Notes under the pieces: generated by a model
What the model was told of the DNA's origin: nothing
The model's database searches: none
The model's input: only the letters and a program-made list of their open reading frames with translations
Shown here: positions 52,044-61,318 of the stretch, in pieces
Position numbering within the stretch: position 1 is the first letter of the stretch
Layout: each line of letters starts with the position of its first letter
DNA from: RYN-230 sp963782185
GTDB taxonomy: Bacteria > Actinomycetota > Actinomycetes > Streptosporangiales > Streptosporangiaceae
Length of the DNA stretch: 64,000 nt
Assembly: GCA_963782185.1 (NCBI GenBank)
Contig: CAWAJB010000003.1
Location: 372,001-436,000 of the forward strand
Reading direction: 5' to 3'
Program-made: the position numbers and the translations under genes

Positions 52044-54491
52044 TCAGAGGTACTCCCTCTTCCGCATCCACACGAGGGTGGCCCAGCCCCAGATGGGCGG
52101 CAGGTACGAGGTGAACAGCCGCTGGATGAAGACCGCGGCGGTCGCGTCGGCTTCCGCGACACCAGCCGCGGTGAGGCCCAGGATCATGCCTGCTTCCACG
52201 ACGCCCATGCCGCCGGGTGAGGGCGAGATGCCCCCGATGATCCCGGCCAGGAAGATGACGACGATCAGGGTGGGCAGCCGGAGATGGTCATCGAAGGCCC
52301 GCAGCGAAACCGACAGGGCCATGGCCACCACCAGTTCCTGGGCGAAGGAGCCCCCCACCAGCAGCACCAGTTTGCGCGGGGAGCTGGCAACCTGCTTGAG
52401 ATTGCCCCAGATGTCGCGCACCTTGGGGCGCAGCTTGGCCGCAGCCAGCCGGCGGAGCCTGGGGACGGCCAGAGCCAGTCCCGCCAGCACGGCGACCACG
52501 ACCACGACGGCCAGGATGATCCACACCAGCTTGGAATTCCCGCCCGACTGGGGCGTGGCCTCGAGGTGGATGGACCCCCAGGCGAACGGCAGCGAGACGA
52601 GGAAAAGCACCAGGGTGGCGATCCAGCTGGAGGTGGTCATGATGGCGCCGGAGCTCAGCGCCACCGACGCGTCGTAGCCCTGCTGCTGGAAGAAACGCAC
52701 CCGGGTAGCGAAGACGGCCGCTGTCCCGCCCGCCAGCGCGCTGAACGAGTTCGCCACCTCCACCGCCACCACCCGGCCGAAGGGCAGCACCCCGGCTACG
52801 CTGCCGATTCCCTCGACGGCCGAGGCCACGAAGGCCGACTGGGCCAGGATGAACGCCACGATGACCCAGAGCCAGTTGGCACCGAGCACGGTGTCGAACG
52901 ACTGGGAAACGTCGATGAGCACGCCGACGAGCGCCCAGCCGCCGATCAGCGTGCCGACCACCATGATCAGCGTTGGCCAGCTCACCCGGCGGGGTTCGGC
53001 CAGCGCCGGCACGTCGATCGACTTGGCCTGGGAGGCGAGCCGCCTGACGTCCTCCAGCAGCCCGCGCCTGCCCCGCAAACTCCGGCTGACCACAGGGTCC
53101 AGCCCGGCCCGGCGCAGGTGCGGGAGCGCGGCGCCCAGCACCTCCGCATCCAGGCAGCTGGCCGCGCAGGCGGCAGCCTGCTCGGCACCGACTGCCACCG
53201 CCGTCGCCGCGATGGCGCCGGCCATGTCGCGGTCGAGCTGGTACGGCGAGGCGTTCGAGGTGGCGTTGCGGAAGTCCGCCACGGCCGTTGCCTGCGCGGC
53301 CGGGTCGACCAGCAGCGTGTCGCCGCTCATGGCGCCGTGCGCGATCCGGGCCCGCCGCAGGGCCAGCAGCTGACCGTACAGATTGCCGAGAGTGGCGTCG
53401 CTGATGCTGGCGGGATCCGCATCGGACATCGTCGTCCCGGGCGGCAGACGGCAGACCAGCAGCGCGTCCCCGGATGATCCGGCCGTCCCCGCCTCCAGGA
53501 TCTCAGGCACGGCGACCCCGGCCTGTCCCGCTCTCAGGGTCAGGTAGGCCTCGTGTTCCACCTGCTGAAGCCGGGTGAGGGTGAGGCTCGGCCCGGAGTC
53601 CCGGTAGAACAGGAACCGGCCGATCTTGGTGAGCAGCTTGGCGTCGGCCGCATCCCGGCCATAGACCGCTACGCCGATGCGCTCATCCGGCGCGTGTGGC
53701 TGGCCCGCGACGGTTCCCTCGAACTTCGCCACTCCCCAGATCTGCCGCGCCGACGGGCGCACGGTCCCCGGGTGGATGCCGAACTCGCTGAGCAGCGCCC
53801 GCACATCCTCAATCGAGGGCAGGCCGAGCGGTGAGCCGAAGACCAGCCTGACCACCGCGGTCGCACCCCAGCCGATGGCCAGGCTCCCGAGGACATTGAG
53901 CGGCAGCCCGTGACCTCCGACCGCGCAGGCCAGCGCGACCAGGGTGATGAACAGCTCGATGAGGCGCTGCAGGCCCCGGGCCAGGTAGGGCAGGGCGGCC
54001 GTGGCCACGGCCATGAACAGGGCGACCTGCAGAACGGGGAAACGCATGTAGTAGCCGTGGATCAGGATTCCCGGCGGGCGCCCGCCATTGCTTCCGAGCA
54101 GCACGGTGAGGATCCCGCTCACCGCCGCGGCCATGACCGCGCTCAGCGCAAGGTCGCGTGCGACTGCCCAGCGCCGCGCGATCAGGGCCAGGGCCAGCAG
54201 CGCGATCGTGACGCCGATTCCCCCGGCGGCGTACACCACCGTCACCAGCCAGGTAATGCTCCGCGGCGGCGGATGGATGACCTGGGTGACAGCCCGGTCG
54301 ATACGGGAGTCGTAGTGAATGACAAGGACGCAGCACACCAGGGCGAGAGCGGCAGTAACCAGCCGCACCCCGTCGCTCCCGCGGCGGCGTCGCTGCCCGT
54401 CGCCGACCGGCGCGAAGAAGACCGAGCGCCAGCCCGGCGCGAGATCTGGCGCAGGGGGAGCACCCGCAGCCGCGACGAGGTTTCCCCCCAT
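52044..54491 (-). CDS. Large membrane protein: PAP2-like N-terminus, kinase-like middle, LPG-synthase-type flippase C-terminus
   Basis: About 815 residues. Helices near 40-220 resemble a PAP2-type membrane phosphatase region but lack its clear motif. The middle (about 265-480) resembles a phosphotransferase/ABC1 fold (LLVCRLPPGTTMSD, RIAHGAMSGDTLLVDP). Residues about 510-800 form the LPG_synthase_TM flippase domain (VSWPTLIMVVGTLIGGW, IIGGISPSPGGMGVVEAG). The full set suggests a lipid-modifying or polyprenyl-linked flippase. The start is uncertain: the ATG at 54491 has no close ribosome site and another in-frame start lies 20 codons earlier. Confidence 0.82.
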   Translation of the reverse strand: MGGNLVAAAGAPPAPDLAPGWRSVFFAPVGDGQRRRRGSDGVRLVTAALALVCCVLVIHYDSRIDRAVTQVIHPPPRSITWLVTVVYAAGGIGVTIALLALALIARRWAVARDLALSAVMAAAVSGILTVLLGSNGGRPPGILIHGYYMRFPVLQVALFMAVATAALPYLARGLQRLIELFITLVALACAVGGHGLPLNVLGSLAIGWGATAVVRLVFGSPLGLPSIEDVRALLSEFGIHPGTVRPSARQIWGVAKFEGTVAGQPHAPDERIGVAVYGRDAADAKLLTKIGRFLFYRDSGPSLTLTRLQQVEHEAYLTLRAGQAGVAVPEILEAGTAGSSGDALLVCRLPPGTTMSDADPASISDATLGNLYGQLLALRRARIAHGAMSGDTLLVDPAAQATAVADFRNATSNASPYQLDRDMAGAIAATAVAVGAEQAAACAASCLDAEVLGAALPHLRRAGLDPVVSRSLRGRRGLLEDVRRLASQAKSIDVPALAEPRRVSWPTLIMVVGTLIGGWALVGVLIDVSQSFDTVLGANWLWVIVAFILAQSAFVASAVEGIGSVAGVLPFGRVVAVEVANSFSALAGGTAAVFATRVRFFQQQGYDASVALSSGAIMTTSSWIATLVLFLVSLPFAWGSIHLEATPQSGGNSKLVWIILAVVVVVAVLAGLALAVPRLRRLAAAKLRPKVRDIWGNLKQVASSPRKLVLLVGGSFAQELVVAMALSVSLRAFDDHLRLPTLIVVIFLAGIIGGISPSPGGMGVVEAGMILGLTAAGVAEADATAAVFIQRLFTSYLPPIWGWATLVWMRKREYL

Positions 54492-54913
54492 ACAGGACCA
54501 ACTGCCCTTCAAGCGTTGCCGGCCTCCGCCTGTGCTGAGAATACCGTGCACGCCCCCGGAGCGGCCGACCTCACGACCGGGGCATCAGACCGGCGCCGCC
54601 GCCCCGGGCCTGATCAGTGACGGGCGGCCCCAGGATCCACTGGCCAATCCAGCCCCGGCGGGGGCCAATAAATGCGTGCGCGCCCGGTGCGATAACCCGA
54701 TGTGGCCGGTCAGGAACCAGATCCCGGGTAAAGCTACCGCCATTGAGGAGATTAGTTCTAGAGTGCCCGGGCTCGCGGCCATTCCGCATCCGCGCGGGCT
54801 CGCGGCAGGACTAACTTCCGGCAGGGTCATTTCGGGACTTATGGCATCTGTGCCCCGGGTGCGCGCCGGGCGCATGCTCGCCACAATCAACCCGAGAGTT
54901 GTGGGGGAATCAC
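54492..54913. other. Intergenic region between divergent genes
   Basis: 422 bp holding the promoters of the flippase-like gene and the permease gene. An AT-richer stretch (gagattagttctagagtg, about 54746) lies in it. No gene or clear hairpin was seen. Confidence 0.5.
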
Positions 54914-55558
54914 ATGGCTTCCATCGACCATGGCACTCAGCCTGCACCAGCTGCACCAGCACCCGGGGGTCCCGCACCAGCCAGCGCGGTGGCGTGGGGG
55001 AACTCCGCCCCGCTCGCCCTGGCCGGCTTCGCGACGACCACCTTCATGCTCAGCATGATCAACGCCAACCTGGTCAACATCGGCACCCTGCCGGTGGTCT
55101 TCGGCGTCGCGTTCGCCTTCGGCGGGCTGGCCCAGCTGATCGCCGGGGTCATCCAGCTGCGGATGGGCAACACCTTCGGCGGCATGCTGTTCACCGGGTA
55201 CGGCGCGTTCTGGCTGTCCCTGTTCGCCATCGGCCTCTTCTTCCTCAAGGAGGTACCGGTGACCCAGATTGGCCACGCGCTCGGCCTGTTCCTGTACGCG
55301 TTCGGTATCTTCACCGTGGTCATGATCGCCGCGTCCCTGCGGACCAGCGTCGCGGTGGTCACGACGCTCCTGCTGCTAGGCGTCGCCCTCTTCGTGCTGG
55401 GCGCCGGCAACTACTCGGCGTCATCGGGGCTCATCAAGACCGGCGGGTGGATCGGCCTGGTGGTGGCGGCAGGCGCGTTCTACCTGGCCCTGGCCGAGGT
55501 CTGCGAGGCAAGCTATGGCCGTGCGATCCTGCCGCTCGGCTCGCTGGCCAAGAAGTAA
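54914..55558 (+). CDS. satP: GPR1/FUN34/YaaH (SatP)-family acetate/succinate transporter
   Basis: 214 residues with six helices. An Ala/Pro N-terminus precedes the family entry (NSAPLALAGFATTTFMLS), and TFGGMLFTGYGAFWLSL and GLFLYAFGIFTVVM match the acetate uptake channels of this family. An ATG behind GGGGGA starts it. The acyl-CoA synthetase begins 54 bp downstream on the same strand. Together they suggest uptake and activation of short-chain carboxylates. Confidence 0.8.
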   Translation: MASIDHGTQPAPAAPAPGGPAPASAVAWGNSAPLALAGFATTTFMLSMINANLVNIGTLPVVFGVAFAFGGLAQLIAGVIQLRMGNTFGGMLFTGYGAFWLSLFAIGLFFLKEVPVTQIGHALGLFLYAFGIFTVVMIAASLRTSVAVVTTLLLLGVALFVLGAGNYSASSGLIKTGGWIGLVVAAGAFYLALAEVCEASYGRAILPLGSLAKK

Positions 55559-55612
55559 GCACCAGGCGCCTGATCACACCAAAGCCCGTCCGTCCCATCA
55601 GGAGGAGCAGTC

Positions 55613-57499
55613 ATGGGCCGCTACGCGGAAGCTTTTCAGCAGAGCATCACCGACCCAGAGGGCTTCTGGGGCGCGGTAGCCGACGGGATCGACTGGTACC
55701 GCAAGCCGACGGTCGTGCTGGACAGGACCAATCCGCCGTTCTACCGCTGGTTCGCCGACGGCGTGATGAATACCTGCTACAACGCGCTGGACCGGCACGT
55801 GCTCCTCGGCCGCGGCGACCAGGCAGCGCTGATCTACGACAGCCCCGTGACCGGGACCGGCCGTACGTATACCTACCTGGAATTGCTGGATCAGGTGCAG
55901 CGGTTCGCGGGCGTTCTGCGCGGCCTCGGCACGGGCCAGGGCGACCGCGTGGTGATCTACATGCCGATGATCCCCGAGGCAGTGGTCGCGATGCTGGCCT
56001 GCGCCCGGATCGGGGCCGTGCACTCGGTCGTGTTCGGCGGCTTCGCCGCGCCCGAGCTGGCCGCCCGCATTGACGATGCGTCGCCCAAGGTCGTCGTGAC
56101 GGCTTCCTGCGGCATCGAGACCACCCGGGTGCTGGAGTACAAGCCGATCTTGGACAACGCGATCGAGCTATCGTCGGCGAAGCCGAGCCGGTGCGTCATC
56201 CTGCAGCGGCCGCAGACGGTGGCGGCGCTGACCGAGGGCCGTGACGTGGACTGGGAGGAGGCCATGGCGGCCGCCGAGCCCGCCGAGTGCGTCCCGGTGG
56301 CGGCAACCGACCCGCTGTACATCCTGTACACCTCTGGCACCACCGCCAGGCCGAAGGGTGTCGTCCGCGACAACGGGGGCCACGCCGCCGTGCTGCACTG
56401 GAGCATGGAGAACATTTACGACATCAAGCCGGGCGAGGTGTTCTGGGCCGCGTCCGACATTGGCTGGGTGGTCGGGCATTCCTACATCGTCTACGCACCG
56501 CTGCTGGCGGGCTGCACCACGGTGCTCTATGAGGGCAAGCCGGTCGGCACCCCGGATCCGGGAGCGTTCTGGCGGGTGATCTCCGATTACCACGTCAAGG
56601 CGATGTTCACCGCACCCACCGCGTTCCGTGCCATCAAGAAAGAAGATCCGGCCGGTACGTTTGTGAAAAAATATGACCTGTCGCATTTCCAGTGCCTGTT
56701 CCTGGCGGGCGAGCGGCTCGATCCGGAAACGTACCGCTGGGCAGGTGAACTCCTCGGCGTCCCCGTGATCGACCACTGGTGGCAGACCGAGACCGGCTGG
56801 CCGATCGCGGCGGATCTGATGGGCCTCGAGCCGCTGCCCACCAAGCCGGGCTCGCCGAGCGTGCCGGTACCGGGCTACGACCTGCACGTCATCGACAGCA
56901 CCGGCGATGACGTCCCGCCCGGCACTACGGGGGAGATCGTGCTCCGGCTGCCGCTGCCACCAGGCTGCCTGACCACCTTGTGGGGGGACGACGAGCGGTT
57001 CATCGAGTCCTATCTGGTGCAGCATCCTGGCTTCTACATCACCGGCGACGGGGGATTCCGCGACGAGGACGGCTACGTCTACGTCATGGGCCGGACCGAC
57101 GACGTCATCAACGTCGCCGGGCACCGCCTCTCCACGGGGGAGATGGAGGAGATACTCGCCAGCCATCCCGCCGTCGCCGAATGCGCGGTCATCGGCGTCA
57201 ATGACCCGCTCAAGGGCCAGGTTCCGCGCGGGTTCGTCGTGCTCAAGGCCGGCATCGAGACCGACCCGGACGTGGTGAGCGCCGAGCTCGTCGGCCTGGT
57301 CCGGGCCCAGATCGGTGCCGTCGCCGCCCTGCGCAGGATCGACGTCGTGGTGGCGCTTCCGAAGACCCGGTCGGGCAAGATCCTGCGCAAGACCATGCGC
57401 GGCATCGCGGACGGCAACAAGGACGAGCCCGTGCCCTCCACCATCGAAGACCGGGCCACGCTCGATGCGCTGCGATCCGTCTTGCAGGGTGGCAGCTGA
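55613..57499 (+). CDS. prpE: Propionyl-CoA synthetase (PrpE-type acyl-CoA synthetase)
   Basis: 628 residues, full length. DPEGFWGAVADGIDWYRKP and NPPFYRWFADGVMNTCYNAL are PrpE-type N-terminal motifs. The core A3 loop is YILYTSGTTARPKGV, with VIDHWWQTETGWPIA and MGRTDDVINVAGHRLSTGEM. The catalytic Lys lies in PKTRSGKILRKTMRG. Forms acyl-AMP then acyl-CoA from propionate, perhaps acetate. GGAGGAG precedes the ATG. It is second in the permease/synthetase operon. Confidence 0.9.
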   Translation: MGRYAEAFQQSITDPEGFWGAVADGIDWYRKPTVVLDRTNPPFYRWFADGVMNTCYNALDRHVLLGRGDQAALIYDSPVTGTGRTYTYLELLDQVQRFAGVLRGLGTGQGDRVVIYMPMIPEAVVAMLACARIGAVHSVVFGGFAAPELAARIDDASPKVVVTASCGIETTRVLEYKPILDNAIELSSAKPSRCVILQRPQTVAALTEGRDVDWEEAMAAAEPAECVPVAATDPLYILYTSGTTARPKGVVRDNGGHAAVLHWSMENIYDIKPGEVFWAASDIGWVVGHSYIVYAPLLAGCTTVLYEGKPVGTPDPGAFWRVISDYHVKAMFTAPTAFRAIKKEDPAGTFVKKYDLSHFQCLFLAGERLDPETYRWAGELLGVPVIDHWWQTETGWPIAADLMGLEPLPTKPGSPSVPVPGYDLHVIDSTGDDVPPGTTGEIVLRLPLPPGCLTTLWGDDERFIESYLVQHPGFYITGDGGFRDEDGYVYVMGRTDDVINVAGHRLSTGEMEEILASHPAVAECAVIGVNDPLKGQVPRGFVVLKAGIETDPDVVSAELVGLVRAQIGAVAALRRIDVVVALPKTRSGKILRKTMRGIADGNKDEPVPSTIEDRATLDALRSVLQGGS

Positions 57500-57604
57500 C
57501 GAGGAGCCCGGGCCGCGCATGAGCCTCCGGGCCTGGCCCGGGATCCCTCGGGTGCCACGCGCCGTCCCGGCCAGCCTGGCGCAGGCGGGATGGCGCGCTC
57601 GGGC

Positions 57605-58624
57605 CTAGCCGAAGGTGAATGAGAAGGCCTGGGCGCCAGGGCCGGGAAAGGTGATCTGGACGGTGTGGTCGGTTACCGGGCCGGGCTGGCGGATGAGCTG
57701 GTAGAGCCGCGGTTCATAGACCGTGCCGTTGCCCTGGGCGTCGATGTCGATTCCGTGCGCGGGACCGGGTGGCTGCCCGTCGAGCAGAACGCGGAATGGC
57801 GCGGCGGCCGGTGACCCGGCCTGCCCCATGACGAGGTTGAGGTCGCGGGCGCGGAATCTGCAGTCGATCTGCCCGCCTGCCTTGTTCACCGTGGTGGCCT
57901 CGGCGTCCATCGTCCAGTCCCCGGACAGGGCCCACTGGTTGAGCCTCAGCTCCGCCGGGGCGGTGTAGTTGTGGGCTTCGCCCGGTACGGTGCCGCCGGG
58001 AGATGCGAAGTTCTCGGTCCGCTCGTAGCCGGTGTAGTTTTCCGCCGATCTGAGGTCATCCCAGTCAGCGGGGGCTTCCACGCCGCGCGCGTCGACCGAG
58101 ACCAGGTCCTGCCGTGCCCCAGCGGATCCGGCCTCGGCCAGGAGCTGCTGGATGACCATTTCGGACTGGCTGTATTCGCCTTCGCCGAAGTAATGATGGC
58201 GCAGGCGCCCCTGTGCGTCGGCGAAGTAGAGGGCGGGCCAGTAGTGGTTGCCGAAGGCACGCCAGACCGAATAGTTGTTGTCGGTCGCGACCGGGTAGTC
58301 GATCTGCATGTCCTGGATGGCCCGGCGGACATTACCGGGATCATGCTCGAACCCGAACTCGGGTGTGTGGACGCCGATCACCACGAATCCCTGGCTGGAG
58401 TATTTTTCCGCCCAGGCCCGCAGGTAGGGCAGCTGCCGGAGCCAGTTGATGCAGGTGTAGGTCCAGAAGCTGGCCAGGACAACCCTCCCGCGCAAGCCTG
58501 CTGGTGTCAGCGGCGGCGAGTTAAGCCACCCGGTCGCGCCGTCGAAAGAGGGCAGCTCGCCCTCGACAGGCAGCCGCGGCGCGGCCGTGTGCAGCCCGGT
58601 GGGCATGCGCCAGTTCGTTCCCAT
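57605..58624 (-). CDS. Thioredoxin-fold protein (DipZ-like) with a one-cysteine motif
   Basis: 339 residues. The thioredoxin/TlpA-like domain (about 20-180) has FWTYTCINWLRQLPYLRAW; the usual CxxC is CINW here, leaving one Cys (about 58). The C-terminal part (about 185-339) resembles the carbohydrate-module-like tail of DipZ proteins (LSGDWTMDAEATTVNKAGG, DLNLVMG). No signal peptide, so either cytoplasmic or lacking an upstream exon-like part. Actinobacterial homologues with CINW exist, so it may be a natural monothiol type rather than an error. It is convergent with prpE. Confidence 0.82.
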   Translation of the reverse strand: MGTNWRMPTGLHTAAPRLPVEGELPSFDGATGWLNSPPLTPAGLRGRVVLASFWTYTCINWLRQLPYLRAWAEKYSSQGFVVIGVHTPEFGFEHDPGNVRRAIQDMQIDYPVATDNNYSVWRAFGNHYWPALYFADAQGRLRHHYFGEGEYSQSEMVIQQLLAEAGSAGARQDLVSVDARGVEAPADWDDLRSAENYTGYERTENFASPGGTVPGEAHNYTAPAELRLNQWALSGDWTMDAEATTVNKAGGQIDCRFRARDLNLVMGQAGSPAAAPFRVLLDGQPPGPAHGIDIDAQGNGTVYEPRLYQLIRQPGPVTDHTVQITFPGPGAQAFSFTFG

Positions 58625-58808
58625 GACAATGCTTCCCTGTGGCTGGATGTCCCGGCCCGGGCCCGGGGCAGGCGGCGAAGTGGCCGCCGCTGTCTATTTT
58701 GCTGAAGTATATGAGCCTTGGGTAGGCCCGCCCGGGCCAGGGCGGTGCGCCTTTGTGGCCAGCCCGGGAGGCTTGCCGGGCTGGCGGTCGTCATGTAGGA
58801 CGGGCTAC

Positions 58809-60032
58809 ATGCGTGCGATCCGCGCTCGCCACGCCTACGACGGCGAATCATTCCTGAGCGCCGGTGCGACCGTCCTGGTTGAGGACGGCCTGATCATCGG
58901 TGTTGAGTCCCACGGGTTTCAGGTTCCCGGGGACTGCCAGGTGACCGGCCATGAAGGGACGCTGCTGCCGGGCTTGATCGACGCGCACGTTCACCTGGTC
59001 GCCGACAGCGGAGACTCGGCCCTGGACCGGGTGGCAGGTTACTCGGCCGGGGAAATCGAGGAGGTCATCTCCCGGGCGTTGAGCGATCAGCTCCTGGCGG
59101 GTGTGACTACCGTCCGCGACCTGGGGGACCGGCGATTCTGTGTCCTTGACCGCCGGGACCGGCAGCAGTCCACCCCCGCGATCGAGCCGACGATCGTCGC
59201 CTCGGGGCCACCCCTGACCAGCAGGGGCGGCCACTGTCGCTACATGGGCGGTGAGGTTTCGGGGCCCGGCGAGATCACCGTTGCTGTGGCGGAACGGGTG
59301 GATCGGGGCGCGGACATCATCAAGGTGATGGCCTCTGGCGGTGTCAACACTCCTGGCACCGATGTGATGCGTACCCAGTTCACCACCGGTGAGCTTCAGC
59401 TGATCGTTGACCGGGCTCACGCAGCCGGTGTGCCGGTGACTGCGCATGCGCATGGAACACCTGCCGTCGAGCAGGCGGTCGCGGTCGGAGTCGATGGCAT
59501 CGAGCATTGCTCCTGCGTGACCGACCGCGGATTCGGGCAGGTCAGTGAGGAGACGGTCGCGACCCTGGCGCGAAGCCGCATCGCGGTCTGTCCCACCATC
59601 GGCATCGACCCGCAGCTGATGAAGGCCCCGCCGCCGGCGATAAAAGCGATGATGGCCCGGATGGGGGTGACGGCTGAACAAATGCTGCAGGCCCGGTGGG
59701 CCTTCGTGGGCCGGCTGCACCGAGCAGGGGTGCGTCTGGTGTCCGGGGTTGACTCCGGCATCGGGCCGGCCAAGCGGCACGGCGTGCTCCCGCATGCCGT
59801 ATGTGAGCTAGTGACCGCGGGACTGAGCGTCACGCAGGCCCTGGCCACGGCGACTTCAGGTGCGGCGCAGGCATGCGGGGTCGGCGCACGCAAGGGCCGG
59901 CTCGCCCCTGGCTACGACGCCGACCTTCTCGTCGTGGCTGGTGATCTTGAAATCGACGTGACCGCCTTGCACCGGGCCCAGTCGGTGCTGCTACGCGGCC
60001 TGCCCGTCAGCGTCGGACGGCCGTCTGCCTGA
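58809..60032 (+). CDS. Metal-dependent amidohydrolase
   Basis: 407 residues. The metal ligands are DAHVHL, VTAHAHG and GIEHCS, with ADIIKVMASGGVNTPG providing the carboxylated-Lys region and VSGVDSGIG the late Asp, as in the imidazolonepropionase/Xaa-Pro dipeptidase-like group. The start ATG at 58809 follows AGGACGGG; the frame is open further upstream but runs antisense toward the thioredoxin promoter. The substrate (a peptide, cyclic amide or lactone) is unknown. Confidence 0.87.
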   Translation: MRAIRARHAYDGESFLSAGATVLVEDGLIIGVESHGFQVPGDCQVTGHEGTLLPGLIDAHVHLVADSGDSALDRVAGYSAGEIEEVISRALSDQLLAGVTTVRDLGDRRFCVLDRRDRQQSTPAIEPTIVASGPPLTSRGGHCRYMGGEVSGPGEITVAVAERVDRGADIIKVMASGGVNTPGTDVMRTQFTTGELQLIVDRAHAAGVPVTAHAHGTPAVEQAVAVGVDGIEHCSCVTDRGFGQVSEETVATLARSRIAVCPTIGIDPQLMKAPPPAIKAMMARMGVTAEQMLQARWAFVGRLHRAGVRLVSGVDSGIGPAKRHGVLPHAVCELVTAGLSVTQALATATSGAAQACGVGARKGRLAPGYDADLLVVAGDLEIDVTALHRAQSVLLRGLPVSVGRPSA

Positions 60033-60082
60033 TGGATGGCGCCGCCGGCGGCGGCAGCGGCCAGAGGACTGGAGGAGAGACG

Positions 60083-60385
60083 ATGGGCAAGGTGCTCGCA
60101 GGGATCACCATCTCGGTGGATGGCTTTATCACCGGGCCGCGCGATGGCCCTGGGTGCGGGCTTGGCGTCGGCGGCAAGCAGGTGCATATGATGGGCGGCG
60201 CCAACCTCATCCGCCAGGCCCTGGCGGCCGGGCTGGTCGACGAGCTCACGATCATCATCGCCCCGGTGACCCTCGGCGCCGGCAAGCGCCTGTTCGACGG
60301 GTTCGGGAAATCCCTGGAACTCGAGCAGCTCGGCGTGCGCCAGTCCCGGTTCGCGACGTTCATCGACTACCGGGTGAAGAAGTGA
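60083..60385 (+). CDS. DHFR-like (RibD C-terminal) family protein with large internal deletion
   Basis: 100 residues in one intact frame behind GGAGGAGA. The beginning (GKVLAGITISVDGFITGPRD) and end (MMGGANLIRQALAAGLVDEL, TLGAGKRLFDGF, FATFIDYRVKK) are normal, but the family is about 190-220 residues. The join KQVHMMGGAN skips about 90 central residues including most nucleotide contacts. The deletion keeps the frame. Probably non-functional, though it may still be translated. An intact relative lies at 18.9 kb. Confidence 0.75.
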   Translation: MGKVLAGITISVDGFITGPRDGPGCGLGVGGKQVHMMGGANLIRQALAAGLVDELTIIIAPVTLGAGKRLFDGFGKSLELEQLGVRQSRFATFIDYRVKK

Positions 60386-60448
60386 CGGCGGGCGAAGCCG
60401 CTGTCCCCGAGGACGATGCCTTGCGCTCCGCGGCGGTCGCGGCGCCGG

Positions 60449-60898
60449 TCAGGAGATCGCGGCCTTCACCAGCTCGGTCACCTTCTTCTCCGCCGCGGGG
60501 CTCCACTTCTTGAGCGCGTACGCCACCGGCCATATGTCGCCGTCGTCGAGGTTTGCCGCGTCCTGAAAGCCCAGGGTCGAGTAGCGGTATTTGAACTTGC
60601 CCGCATTCTGGAAAAAGACGACGATCTTGCCGTCCGCGTTCGAGTAAGCGGGCATCCCGTACCAGGTTTTCGGCGACAATTCGGGGGCGGTCGCGGTCAC
60701 CGTCACATGAACACGCTCGGCCAGCTCACGATCTTCCGGTGCCATCTGCTCGATGCTGTCGAGGACTGCCTGCAGGCCGTCGGCCTTCTTGGCGCCCTTC
60801 TTGCCCTCGGCGCGCAACTCGGCCGCACGCTCCTTCATCGCGGCGCGCTCCTCGGCGCTGAAGCCGCCGGACTCGGTCTTGGCATTCTTCGCGGGCAT
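60449..60898 (-). CDS. DUF1801-family protein (YdhG-like)
   Basis: 149 residues. A basic, Ala-rich N-terminal half is followed by the DUF1801 core: PKTWYGMPAYSNADGKIVVF, NAGKFKYRYSTLGFQDAANL. Proteins of this family have been suggested to be iron chaperones. The AAGGAA before the ATG at 60898 favours this start. Confidence 0.85.
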   Translation of the reverse strand: MPAKNAKTESGGFSAEERAAMKERAAELRAEGKKGAKKADGLQAVLDSIEQMAPEDRELAERVHVTVTATAPELSPKTWYGMPAYSNADGKIVVFFQNAGKFKYRYSTLGFQDAANLDDGDIWPVAYALKKWSPAAEKKVTELVKAAIS

Positions 60899-61061
60899 TC
60901 TCAGGCTTCCTTTCCTGACGCTTAGGGGCTCGGTGTCGTGCCGGCCTCCCAACGAAGGCTAGGCCGGACCCTGCCGTGGCGCTTCTCGATTCCTGACCGG
61001 ATCGGGGCCCAGCCGAGGGGATACCCGCTCATGCCGCCGGCCCCCCGCGGCCCGGCCGCAG

Positions 61062-61290
61062 TCAGGTATCGCGGCGCTCGCGGGCATAGGCGTCGAGCCG
61101 CTCCAGTTCGTCGGCATAGATGCCGCGCATCACCCGCGGCGCGAAGAGGCGCTCGAAGAAACCGCCGATCCCGCCCGCGTCCTCCCAGGCCGTCGAGATC
61201 TGCACGAGTGACATGCTGCCCTGGAGGCGCTAGCGGAACTCCGCCGCGGCCGGATCATCGACGCCCGCCACCTCGCCTGAACCGCTCACC
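61062..61290 (-). pseudogene. SRPBCC-family C-terminal remnant with an in-frame stop
   Basis: Minus-strand frame: SGEVAGVDDPAAAEFR, then TAG at 61230-61232, then RLQGSMSLVQISTAWEDAGG, IGGFFERLFAPRVMRGIYAD, ELERLDAYARE and a stop at 61062. The motif AGGIGGFFERLFAP is the end of SRPBCC proteins of the polyketide-cyclase group. A stop codon replaces what should be an aromatic residue, and the first 80 or so residues are absent. Confidence 0.8.
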
Positions 61291-61318
61291 GCCGTCACCC
61301 CCACCGAGGAGAGTCACG

